Assembly: GCA_030428565.1 (NCBI GenBank)
Contig: JAUIDR010000005.1
Coordinates: forward strand, 46,188 to 110,187
Origin: Alphaproteobacteria bacterium
GTDB lineage: Bacteria > Pseudomonadota > Alphaproteobacteria > UBA7985 > JAUIBT01
Direction of reading: 5' to 3'
Length of the DNA: 64,000 bases
Both the position numbers and the translations under genes were made by a program. A model generated the notes under the pieces. That model was not told the origin of the DNA and ran no database searches. It was given only the letters and a program-made list of their open reading frames with translations. Positions 9,167 through 17,162 of the stretch are shown piece after piece (the stretch's first letter is position 1; each line of letters opens with the position of its first letter).

Positions 9167-10401
9167 AGGCTGGCCTCCAAGCCTTCGATCAGCGCCTTGA
9201 TCTCAGCGGGGCTGTTGTAGTGGACGAGCGACAAGCGGGTCACGCCCTTATCTGCGCCGATGCCCAAATGGTCCAGCAGGCGGGCGGCGTAGAAGTGGCC
9301 CGAGCCCGCGCACAAACCTCGCGCGCCCAAGTCTGCGGCTAGCTGCCACGCGCCCTTGTTGTGCGGAGCAAAGCCAATCGTGCCGTGGCGCCCATCGGCG
9401 TCGCTTTGCCCAACCAGCCGCAGATCATTTCGATGCGATAGGAAGTCCAACAAAGGACGGCGCAATTCGGCCTCGTGCGCGGCCCAGAGCGCATTGACCC
9501 GCGCCACCGCGCCATCGCCGAGCGAACCGGAGCCGCCGTGGTGGCGATCCAGGGCCTCGATATAATCCAACACGCCCTGCGCGCTGGCCTCTTGCGCATG
9601 ATCGGGTCCGGCCGGGGTCAGGCGTTTATTGATTAACTCAGCGTTGAAATAGTGGCCTTGGTTCGGCAGTGCTTCCAGCAGCCAACGCCGCACCGCCATC
9701 AGCCCCTGGTGAACCGAATAGACTTTGTAGAGGCTAAACAGATAGATATCGCAGCCCAGAGCGCCAACGTCCGGGATCGCGTGCGGCGCGTGACTGACGC
9801 CATCGACGACGACAATGGCCTTCGGCGCCGCGGCCTTAATCAGGCGTGTCCATTCGGCGACGGGGTTGACCTGGCCAACGATGTTCGAGCAGTGCGGCAG
9901 GCAGACCAAGCCCGTCTTTTCGCTCAGGCGGTCGATGAGGCCCTGGGTGTCCAACAGGCCGCTCTGCGGATCGCTTTGCCATTCGTGCAGGGGTAGGCCG
10001 CGCTTTTCGGCCATACGACGCACGGCACCGGTGTTGGCTTCGTGGTCCTGGTTGGTGACAATGACTTCGGCGCCGTCGGGCAGATAGTCGCCAAAGGTGT
10101 GCGCCAGGATATAGGTGTTGGCAGTGGTCGAAGGCCCGAATTGCACCTCCTCGGTCTCTAAGCCCAAAGCTACGGCCCAGCGTTCGCGCGATTGATCCAT
10201 CAGCGCGATGGCTTCCATGGCCGCCTTGTGGGGGTGCTTGGGTTGCACCTTGCAGTGGGTATAATAGTGGGTCAGGCGCTCGATCGTTGGCTTGCAGGCA
10301 TAAGACCCACCAGCGTTTTCGAAAAAGGCTTGGTCTTGCCGGTCGGCTTGCTGGAAGGCCGGGAATTGAGCGCGAACGAAATCAAGGTCTAAGGTGGCCA
10401 T
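9163..10401 (-). CDS. Cysteine desulfurase-like class V aminotransferase
   Basis: 412 residues, fold type I PLP enzyme resembling the cysteine desulfurase-like family and not IscS/SufS proper. Visible motifs are FFENAGGSYACKP near 27-38, FGPSTTANTY near 88-97 for the phosphate, TNQDHEANTG near 116-125, the cofactor Asp200 in VVVDGVSHAPH, and the Schiff-base Lys226 in FSLYKVYSVHQG. No mobile catalytic Cys loop of the SufS type is evident, so the real reaction may be a lyase or aminotransferase. The gene is followed without a gap by the CoA-transferase and lies 51 bases after moaB on the same strand. Confidence 0.85.
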   Translation of the reverse strand: MATLDLDFVRAQFPAFQQADRQDQAFFENAGGSYACKPTIERLTHYYTHCKVQPKHPHKAAMEAIALMDQSRERWAVALGLETEEVQFGPSTTANTYILAHTFGDYLPDGAEVIVTNQDHEANTGAVRRMAEKRGLPLHEWQSDPQSGLLDTQGLIDRLSEKTGLVCLPHCSNIVGQVNPVAEWTRLIKAAAPKAIVVVDGVSHAPHAIPDVGALGCDIYLFSLYKVYSVHQGLMAVRRWLLEALPNQGHYFNAELINKRLTPAGPDHAQEASAQGVLDYIEALDRHHGGSGSLGDGAVARVNALWAAHEAELRRPLLDFLSHRNDLRLVGQSDADGRHGTIGFAPHNKGAWQLAADLGARGLCAGSGHFYAARLLDHLGIGADKGVTRLSLVHYNSPAEIKALIEGLEASL

Positions 10402-10452
10402 AAATCCTGCAATGAAACGGTTGTTGGGTTGTCGGTGAGGCCGTGCGAACGC

Positions 10453-11016
10453 TTAGCGTTCGGTCAGGCGCGGCATCAGTTCGACCAAGTTACAAGGCCG
10501 GTGGCGATTGTCTAGCTGCCAGACCAGGATTTCCTTCCAGGCATCCTTGCAGGCGCCCGTTGAGCCCGGCAGCGCAAACATGTAGGTGCCCTGCGCCAGG
10601 CCGCCCAGCGCGCGCGATTGCATGGTCGAGGTGCCGATGGTCTTATAGGAGAGCCAGCGGAACAGCTCGCCAAAACCCTCGATCTCTTTTTCCATGACAC
10701 GGCGGAAGGCTTCGGGCGTCACATCGCGCCCTGTGACACCGGTGCCGCCGGTCGAGATGATGACATCGACATCGCTTTGGGCGCACCAGGCGCGCAGTTG
10801 TGCCTCGATCAGGTCCGGCTCATCGCGCAGAATTTGGCGGTCGGCGACCACGTGGCCCGCGCCCTCGATCATGCTGACCAGCGTGTCGCCAGAGCGGTCA
10901 TCGGCCAGGCTGCGGGTGTCTGAGACGGTCAGAACGGCGATACGTACCGCCAGGAAGGGGCGCGTTTCGTCCAAGCGGTGCGGGGCATTGTCGAATGAAG
11001 AAGCTGTAGCGTTCAT
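10453..11016 (-). CDS. moaB: MoaB/MogA-type molybdopterin adenylyltransferase
   Basis: 187 residues from ATG 11016. MoaB/MogA proteins adenylylate molybdopterin before molybdenum insertion. The motifs [37 protein letters not shown] and [14 protein letters not shown] are diagnostic of the family. I place the start at 11016 and not at the longer in-frame start 11145 because AAGAGG lies seven bases upstream and homology begins just after ([15 protein letters not shown]). It may be the only MoCo biosynthesis enzyme in this cluster; a molybdopterin-binding protein is encoded at 46334-47437. Confidence 0.92.
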   Translation of the reverse strand: MNATASSFDNAPHRLDETRPFLAVRIAVLTVSDTRSLADDRSGDTLVSMIEGAGHVVADRQILRDEPDLIEAQLRAWCAQSDVDVIISTGGTGVTGRDVTPEAFRRVMEKEIEGFGELFRWLSYKTIGTSTMQSRALGGLAQGTYMFALPGSTGACKDAWKEILVWQLDNRHRPCNLVELMPRLTER

Positions 11017-11169
11017 GAAGGGGCCTCTTGGTGCGGCGGCCAGGTTACTGATCGCCGACGTCATTAGTGTGTTGGCGGGCGATCCTTGGGAGGTTGCCCT
11101 AACTTGCGCTGCAGCGCCGGTCTGGAACCAGCCCGCACCAATCAAGGCATGGGTGCCAGATCGCGGGCG

Positions 11170-12006
11170 TCAGATTCCGGTTGGCACGCCACCAGCCACC
11201 GGTAGGTTTATACCAGTCACGTAGTTGGCCTGCGGCCCTGCAAGATAGGCGACGGCGTTGGCAACATCCATAGGCAAGCCCGCGTCACGAAGTGCCACCT
11301 TCGCATAGCGCTTCGATTTGACGCCCTCTAGCGACATTCCTTGTTCTGCCGCCAGTCTTTTGTTCGCTGCCATATGCATATCTGTTGAGATGTAGCCGGG
11401 GCAGACCGTGTTGCAGAGTATCCCATCGGCGCCAAATTCTGCCGCCAGGGTCTTGGTGAAGCCGACCAGACCATGCTTCATTGCCGTATAGGCTCCAAAG
11501 CCTGGCTCAGCGCCCAGGCTGCCCGTGGAGCCGATGTTGATAATTCTGCCGCCGCCGTTTTTCTGCATGATGGGGATGACCGCTTGAGCCATCATCATTG
11601 GGCCCAATATGTTGACCTGAAAGCTGGCCTGCCACTGGCTGGGCGTGGTCGATAGGAAGTTGTCTGATCCGGCAAGCGATCCTGCGTTGTTGACCAGAAT
11701 ATCGGCCTTGCCGAAGGCGGCCAGGGTCGCCGTGATGCAATCGCTGACTTGGGATTGCTGGGTCACGTCAAGTTTCACGGCGATGGCCCGTCGGCGATGC
11801 GACTGGATTTCGCCGACCAGTTCGTCAAGGAGCGCCATCCTGGCATGATCCTTGCCGTCTATCTTTAGGGCACTGTCGATATCGGCAACCACCAAATTTG
11901 CGCCTTCTCGGGCAAGCCTGAGTGCAATGGCACGACCAATCCCCTTAGGAGCAGAGGCCCCCGTCACAATTGCGGTTTTGCCAGAAAGCAAGGTGATAAA
12001 GTCCAA
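11170..12006 (-). CDS. SDR family NAD(P)-dependent oxidoreductase
   Basis: 278 residues with a Rossmann fold: cofactor loop TGASAPKGIG near 15-24, NNAG near 105, catalytic Ser in IINIGSTGS and the YxxxK pair in YTAMKHG, and the PG motif in VCPGYISTDM. It should oxidise or reduce an alcohol/ketone; substrate unknown. The only available start is TTG at 12006, because an in-frame stop lies about 33 bases upstream with no ATG between; no clear ribosome site is seen. Its base composition looks somewhat less GC-rich than the neighbours, possibly a transferred gene. Confidence 0.88.
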   Translation of the reverse strand: MDFITLLSGKTAIVTGASAPKGIGRAIALRLAREGANLVVADIDSALKIDGKDHARMALLDELVGEIQSHRRRAIAVKLDVTQQSQVSDCITATLAAFGKADILVNNAGSLAGSDNFLSTTPSQWQASFQVNILGPMMMAQAVIPIMQKNGGGRIINIGSTGSLGAEPGFGAYTAMKHGLVGFTKTLAAEFGADGILCNTVCPGYISTDMHMAANKRLAAEQGMSLEGVKSKRYAKVALRDAGLPMDVANAVAYLAGPQANYVTGINLPVAGGVPTGI

Positions 12007-12152
12007 GTCGATATTGCTGAGAGATTGAAGGCATAGGCCTTAAAGAGATAGCCTATTTGAGCCGTTAAGTTTTGTCCACGTAGCAGGTTTTTGACCTGGA
12101 TTTTGACCTGGGGGTCTCTCGTGCCAATAGGCATGGTCACACCACGGACCAG

Positions 12153-14177
12153 CTAGGAGGCCGGAACGCCCGCGCGATCTTGGCTCACATAGCCCAGTGT
12201 GCCGCCCTCACTGAAGCGTAGGAAATCGTCGCGGCTCTGCTTGAACTTAAGGCGATAGATCAGCACCGAGCGCAGCACGCGGTCAACATATTGGCGGGTC
12301 TCGCGCGAAGGCAGGCTCTCGATGAACAAGAGCTGGTCGCCTGCTGTGCGCGCGCGCGTTTTCCACTTCTTGGCATTACCGATGCCAGCATTATAGGCCA
12401 CCAGCAGATTGACCACATCGCTGTCAACGATCTTGGTGCCAAGCAAGTAAGCCAGATAGACCTCGGCAAAGGCGATATTCAGCTCGGGCTTGGTCAGATC
12501 GCGTACCCGTCCATAGGGCGCGATATAGCCCTTCTTGACCAGAAAATCGGCCGAGGCAGGCGTCACCTGCATCAGGCCGGTCGCCCCGATGCCGTTGGTC
12601 AGCTCGGGCCGGAAAAAGCTCTCTTTGCGCGCAATTGCGAAAACGACAGCGCGATCGATTAAAAAGCCGCCCTGCGGCTCGTAGGCCATGCGCGGGTAGA
12701 GATCGGCATAGACCCAATTGGTCTGGTCGCGCTTGACACTGGCGTAATGGCCCAGGCGGGCGGCCAGTTCGGGCAGGCGGGCGCGGCGGGCCAGGTGGCG
12801 CAGCGCGCGGCGCAGCTCCACATCTTGTTCGCGCGCGATCATCAGCAATTCCAGCTCGGCCAGGCGGTATTCGCCGACTTGGATCAAGGCGAAGGCGCGC
12901 CGCGCCGGTCGCCAAGTTGACAAGCGTTCCAACTCGCTGTCGCTCAAGCTGTCTAGGCTAAAGCGCATGTCCGGTACATCGCCTAGTTGCAGGGCTGCAA
13001 GCTGCCCATAGAGCGTATTGGGGAAGGCCATGGCGGCTTGCATGTGCTGGCTGGCGGTCTCGACCTGGCTCTGCGCCAGGGCCGCGCGCGCCGCCCAAAA
13101 GTGACAAGCCGCACGGTCGTCGCTCAACCAAAAAATTGACCGCCCGCAATTGCCAAAGTGTGTTTCAGCCGTATCCCACTGTCCTAGCCGCCAAGCTGAC
13201 AGGCCGGCGATCCAATTCGATAGGGGCACAAAGCGGCCATAGCGCGCAGCGGACCCGGATGCCAGTTCATAGGCGCGCCGAAAGGACTCATCGGTGCCGT
13301 CGTAGTAGATTTCGGCGGCGATCTCGGCGCGTTGCTGGTCGCGCTCGGTTGGGTCCAAAATCAGCGCCGCATCCGCGCCATTGACCAGCGCCAAGGCCTG
13401 GTCGTAGTCGTCCAAAATTAGCAAATCGCGGATGCGCTGGCGAAAGAGCTGGCGATCTTCTTCACTGGAAGCCGCCTTAGATGCGTAGTGGCCGGGTCTC
13501 TCTAGCGCGGGAATTTTAAAGCGCGCTTTGGTGCCGGTTGTGTCGGGCAGGTCGCGCTCGCCGATGGTCTCGGCCAGTTGGCGCACGGCCTCGGCCTGCG
13601 GATGGCGGGGGTAGGAGGTCAGGTAGTCGCGCAGGCTACGCCCGTCGGGCAGCGGCGCTTCGGGGTTGGTATAAAGCTCGCCCAGGACGTGCCCCATCAA
13701 GAGCGTGTCTTGGATTACCGCGCGCGCCTCAGCCACGGCGGCAAAGTCGCCGAGCGACAGGCCCAAAAAAGCGTGGCGGTAGGCAGCGACATCATCGGCG
13801 CTGAGCGGCGTGGGCAGGCCATAAAGGCTGTCGGGTTTGCGCGGGGGCGTGGGCGGCTTGGGCAGCTCCGGCTTGAGCTGCGGCAGCGGCGTCGGTAGAC
13901 CGCTGGGATTGAAAAAGACCGGCGCATCATCGCCCAGGTCTTGAGCGTGTAGCGCGCCGCCTGCCGTGATGCCGATCCCAACAACGCCGAGCCCAACAAC
14001 CCCAATCCCAGCAGCCCCAATCTCAGCCAAGCCAAGGCATGCGCCCAGCCAAAGGGCGAAGCAGCGTGCCGGTGCGGATCGACACGCGCGGGCGACGAAA
14101 GCGCGCTTACCCGGCGCTCGGTGACAGGCCTTTGGGCTGGCTTGACTTGTGGGCTGGATTGGGACTGTCGCGGTCAT
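12153..14177 (-). CDS. Soluble lytic murein transglycosylase (Slt70-like)
   Basis: 674 residues. After a basic N-terminus, residues ~38-78 are a long hydrophobic signal segment built of 15-bp repeats (IGAAGIGVVGLGVVGIG). Residues ~80-500 are alpha-helical superhelix sequence typical of Slt70, and the C-terminal catalytic domain has the Glu in FAIARKESFF, GATGLMQVTPAS, and LLVAYNAGIGNAKKW. Such enzymes cleave peptidoglycan glycan strands to anhydro-muropeptides in the periplasm. It begins at ATG 14177, 23 bases after the UDG-like gene stop on the same strand, so they may be co-transcribed. Confidence 0.93.
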   Translation of the reverse strand: MTATVPIQPTSQASPKACHRAPGKRAFVARACRSAPARCFALWLGACLGLAEIGAAGIGVVGLGVVGIGITAGGALHAQDLGDDAPVFFNPSGLPTPLPQLKPELPKPPTPPRKPDSLYGLPTPLSADDVAAYRHAFLGLSLGDFAAVAEARAVIQDTLLMGHVLGELYTNPEAPLPDGRSLRDYLTSYPRHPQAEAVRQLAETIGERDLPDTTGTKARFKIPALERPGHYASKAASSEEDRQLFRQRIRDLLILDDYDQALALVNGADAALILDPTERDQQRAEIAAEIYYDGTDESFRRAYELASGSAARYGRFVPLSNWIAGLSAWRLGQWDTAETHFGNCGRSIFWLSDDRAACHFWAARAALAQSQVETASQHMQAAMAFPNTLYGQLAALQLGDVPDMRFSLDSLSDSELERLSTWRPARRAFALIQVGEYRLAELELLMIAREQDVELRRALRHLARRARLPELAARLGHYASVKRDQTNWVYADLYPRMAYEPQGGFLIDRAVVFAIARKESFFRPELTNGIGATGLMQVTPASADFLVKKGYIAPYGRVRDLTKPELNIAFAEVYLAYLLGTKIVDSDVVNLLVAYNAGIGNAKKWKTRARTAGDQLLFIESLPSRETRQYVDRVLRSVLIYRLKFKQSRDDFLRFSEGGTLGYVSQDRAGVPAS
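13971..14030 (-). repeat. 15-bp tandem repeat in the transglycosylase signal region
   Basis: Four 15-bp units (13971, 13986, 14001, 14016) read on the minus strand as five-residue Gly/Val/Ile/Ala blocks. Because the period is a multiple of three, changes in copy number would lengthen or shorten the hydrophobic segment without a frameshift. Confidence 0.8.
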
Positions 14178-14200
14178 GGTTTCATTTGGGTCTTATCGGA

Positions 14201-15274
14201 TCAAGCGGACGTCTTACCAATTGGTTGCTCACCGCTCAGCGCTGATTTGAGCGTCAAGCAATCTGCCCACGCTTCCCGCTTGGCGCGGGATTGGCGCAGC
14301 AGGTAGGCCGGGTGCAGCATGGGCAAGGCCGGCAGGCGCAGCTCGTGGCTCGGATCGTAATATTCTAGCCATTTGCCGCGCTGTTTTAGAATGCCGTCTT
14401 GGCAGCCGGTCAGGGCTTTGGCAGGACTGCCGCCCAAAAATACCAGTATTTTCGGCTTTGCTAAGGCGATGTGGCGGCGAACAAATGGATCACAGAGTGC
14501 AATTTCGCCGCTGGTGGGGGTGCGATTCCCCGGCGGTCGCCAGAACAGAATGTTGGAAATGTAGAAATTTTGGCGTCGATCCAGGTCGATAAAGGACAGC
14601 ATACGGTCCAATAGTTGGCCCGAAACGCCAACGAAGGGCTTGCCGTTGCGGTCTTCGTCCGCGCCGGGTGCTTCGCCTAAGAACATGACCGGACTTCCGG
14701 GCTGCCCGTCGGCAAAGACGGTGGACTTGGCCAGCTTCTTGAGTGCGCAGCCTTCGAAATCGCGCACCGCTTGTTCCAGGCTGGCCAGGTCTTGGGCTTG
14801 GCTGGCGCTCTGTTTTGCGGCCGATAGCGCGCCTTGCAATGCAGCGGTCTCTTCAGCGGATAGGCCTGCCCCGCCGCCGCTCGCCGCAAAGCGCCCCTGA
14901 GCGCGCACGATGGGCGGCGCACTGGATGACGCAATGGATGACGCAATGGATGACGCACCGGACGCGGCGTTTGCCTGCGGGGATGTTGCGTGAGAGGATT
15001 CTGGTTTGGCAAGGGGCGCGCGATCTGGTGCGCCCTGTGCTGGTGCGCCCTGTGCTGATGTGCCCTTTGCCGGTCGGGTTGGACTGCTACTCGCCGGGGC
15101 AAGGCGCTGGTCTAGTCGCTTGAACGTGGCCCAGTCTGCCGGGTGGCTGTCGAGCGGTTCGTAGAGGCCTTCATCCATCAGCCACGCCAAGGCCGCCGCG
15201 GCCGCTTGCGGCTTGCTGCCTTCGCTAAGGGCGGCTGCGATGGGTGACGGGGGCTTGTGCTGGGGTCTGTCCAT
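14201..15274 (-). CDS. Uracil-DNA glycosylase-like protein (family 4 type, iron-sulfur cysteines lost)
   Basis: 357 residues. The C-terminal domain (~170-350) has motif GEAPGADEDRNGKPFVG, the NILFWRPPGNRTP segment and motif 2 LPMLHPAYLLR, as in family 4-type uracil-DNA glycosylases, which remove uracil from DNA. Only Cys176 of the first Cys motif is seen (FEGCALKK, without the usual C-x-x-C), so the four-cysteine iron-sulfur site appears absent; many alphaproteobacterial homologues share this FDGCALK-type sequence. Residues ~60-130 are an Ala/Ser/Pro linker made of 12-bp and 15-bp tandem repeats. Divergent from ETF-QO. Substrate specificity is an inference from family. Confidence 0.86.
   Translation of the reverse strand: MDRPQHKPPSPIAAALSEGSKPQAAAAALAWLMDEGLYEPLDSHPADWATFKRLDQRLAPASSSPTRPAKGTSAQGAPAQGAPDRAPLAKPESSHATSPQANAASGASSIASSIASSSAPPIVRAQGRFAASGGGAGLSAEETAALQGALSAAKQSASQAQDLASLEQAVRDFEGCALKKLAKSTVFADGQPGSPVMFLGEAPGADEDRNGKPFVGVSGQLLDRMLSFIDLDRRQNFYISNILFWRPPGNRTPTSGEIALCDPFVRRHIALAKPKILVFLGGSPAKALTGCQDGILKQRGKWLEYYDPSHELRLPALPMLHPAYLLRQSRAKREAWADCLTLKSALSGEQPIGKTSA
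14919..15069 (-). repeat. Two tandem repeat arrays in the UDG linker (12 bp and 15 bp)
   Basis: 12-bp units at 14919, 14931, 14943 and 14955 (GCAATGGATGAC type) and 15-bp units at 15025, 15040 and 15055 (CTGGTGCGCCCTGTG type). Both encode Ala/Ser/Gly/Pro linker and keep the frame. Confidence 0.85.
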
Positions 15275-15435
15275 GCCTGCAATCTATCGCCTGGTCGGGC
15301 AAAATTCAGGCTCTTTCCGTCGCAATACGCCTGATTCGAAGCATTTATGTGCGTTTGCGGCCTTTTCCTTGCCGACTCACCCCGCTAGAAGGGAGCCCTG
15401 TGAATAACGCGCGATCACCAAGAAGGATTATCGCC

Positions 15436-17073
15436 ATGAGCAACGAGATACAACGCGAATCCATGGAGCTGGATGTCGTCATCGTCGGCGGTGGCCCCGC
15501 TGGCCTGTCCGCCGCCATCAAGCTCAAGCAGCTCAACCCAGAGCTGGAAGTCTGTGTACTGGAAAAGGGCTCCGAAATCGGCGCTCACGTCTTGTCCGGC
15601 TGTGTCATGCAACCCACCGCCATGGAAGAGCTGTTCCCCGATTGGCAAGAGCGCGGCGCGCCCTTGACGGTGCCGGTCCAGTCCGAGCGTTTTTGGATGT
15701 TGGGTAAGAAGAGCGGCCTGTCCATTCCGCTTTGGGCCATGCCGCCCCAATTCCAAAACCACGGCAACTACATCGTCTCTCTGGGCAATGTCTGCCGCTG
15801 GCTGGGCGAGCAGGCCGAAGAACTGGGCGTGATGGTCTTCCCCGGTTTCGCCGCGGCTGAAATCATCTATGACGAGAATGACCGCATCTCGGGCGTTATC
15901 ACCGATGATAAAGGCATCGCCAAAGACGGCAGCCATAAGCCGACCTTCGAACCCGGCATGGAACTGCGCGCCACCTATACCCTGTTTGCAGAAGGCGTGC
16001 GCGGCTCACTGTCTAAGCAGGTCATTGCCAAATACGGCCTGGATCAGAACTCTGACCCGCAGACCTACGGCATCGGTATCAAAGAACTCTGGGAGCTGGA
16101 CCCCGAACAGCATCAAGAAGGCCTCGTGATGCACACCGGCGGCTGGCCGATGGACAATCAGACCTGGGGCGGCTCGTTCATCTATCACTTGGATAACAAT
16201 CAGGCCTACGTCGGCTATGTGGTGGGGCTCGATTATAAGAACCCGCATCTTTCGCCCTTCCAGGAATTCCAGCGCTTCAAGACCCACCCTAAGGTCGCGC
16301 CCATGTTCAAAGGCGCAAAGCGTATTTCCTATGGTGCGCGCGCCATCAACGAGGGCGGTTTGCAGTCCATTCCTGAACTGACCTTCCCGGGTGGGGCTTT
16401 GATCGGCTGTTCGGCGGGTTTCTTGAACGTGCCGAAGATCAAGGGCAGCCACAACGCGATGAAATCGGGCATGCTGGCCGCTGAAGCTGTGGTCGAGGCG
16501 CTGGCCAAGGGCGAAGATCGGCCCACCAGCTATCCCGAGCGCTTTGAAGCCTCGTGGATGTACGGCGAGCTGCACGCGGCGCGCAATTTCCGCCCTTGGT
16601 TCGCCAAGCTGGGTCTGTTGGGCATGGGTTTTGGCGGCGCAGAACTCAAGCTGTCTGGCGGTAAAGCGCCCTGGACCTTGCACCACCGTCACAAGGACCA
16701 CGAGGCCCTAAAGCCGGCGGCTTCGATGCCCAAGATCGACTACCCCAAACCTGACGGCAAGGTCTCCTTCGATCGCAACTCGTCGGTCTTCCTGGCCGCG
16801 ACGGCGCACGACGACGATCAGCCCATTCACCTGACTTTGAAGGACGAATCGGTGCCGATTGCTCACAATTTGGCGATATACGACGCCCCGGAGCAGCGCT
16901 ATTGCCCGGCGGGTGTATATGAAATCGTTGAAGACCCAGAAAATGGTCCTAGTCTTCAAATTAACGCCCAAAACTGCGTGCACTGCAAAACATGTGATAT
17001 CAAAGACCCGAGCCAGAATATCGTCTGGGTCACGCCCGAAGGCGGCAGCGGTCCGAACTATCCGAATATGTAA
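15436..17073 (+). CDS. Electron transfer flavoprotein-ubiquinone oxidoreductase
   Basis: 545 residues. ETF-QO passes electrons from ETF (fatty acid and amino acid oxidation) to membrane ubiquinone. Seen here: FAD-binding VVIVGGGPAGLSAAIKL near 14-30, the GAHVLSGCVMQP segment, the membrane/quinone-binding middle part, and the C-terminal 4Fe-4S cysteines in YCPAGVYE and NCVHCKTCDIKDP. Start at ATG 15436, preceded by AGAAGGA with eight bases spacing; an upstream in-frame start at 15244 is inside the neighbouring divergent gene and unlikely. Followed by the TPR gene after 89 bases. Confidence 0.96.
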   Translation: MSNEIQRESMELDVVIVGGGPAGLSAAIKLKQLNPELEVCVLEKGSEIGAHVLSGCVMQPTAMEELFPDWQERGAPLTVPVQSERFWMLGKKSGLSIPLWAMPPQFQNHGNYIVSLGNVCRWLGEQAEELGVMVFPGFAAAEIIYDENDRISGVITDDKGIAKDGSHKPTFEPGMELRATYTLFAEGVRGSLSKQVIAKYGLDQNSDPQTYGIGIKELWELDPEQHQEGLVMHTGGWPMDNQTWGGSFIYHLDNNQAYVGYVVGLDYKNPHLSPFQEFQRFKTHPKVAPMFKGAKRISYGARAINEGGLQSIPELTFPGGALIGCSAGFLNVPKIKGSHNAMKSGMLAAEAVVEALAKGEDRPTSYPERFEASWMYGELHAARNFRPWFAKLGLLGMGFGGAELKLSGGKAPWTLHHRHKDHEALKPAASMPKIDYPKPDGKVSFDRNSSVFLAATAHDDDQPIHLTLKDESVPIAHNLAIYDAPEQRYCPAGVYEIVEDPENGPSLQINAQNCVHCKTCDIKDPSQNIVWVTPEGGSGPNYPNM

Positions 17074-17162
17074 GCGGCGCTTGGGATCGGCAGCGATCCG
17101 CAGAACGGGCCTCGCAAAGACTGGGGGCGCCCCGTGCGTCCCCAACAATTCTAGGAGTCCCT

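Noticed and set aside
9163..10401. Calling this gene sufS or iscS
   Set aside because: The cysteine-bearing catalytic loop and neighbouring Suf/Isc genes are missing; only the general family is supported.
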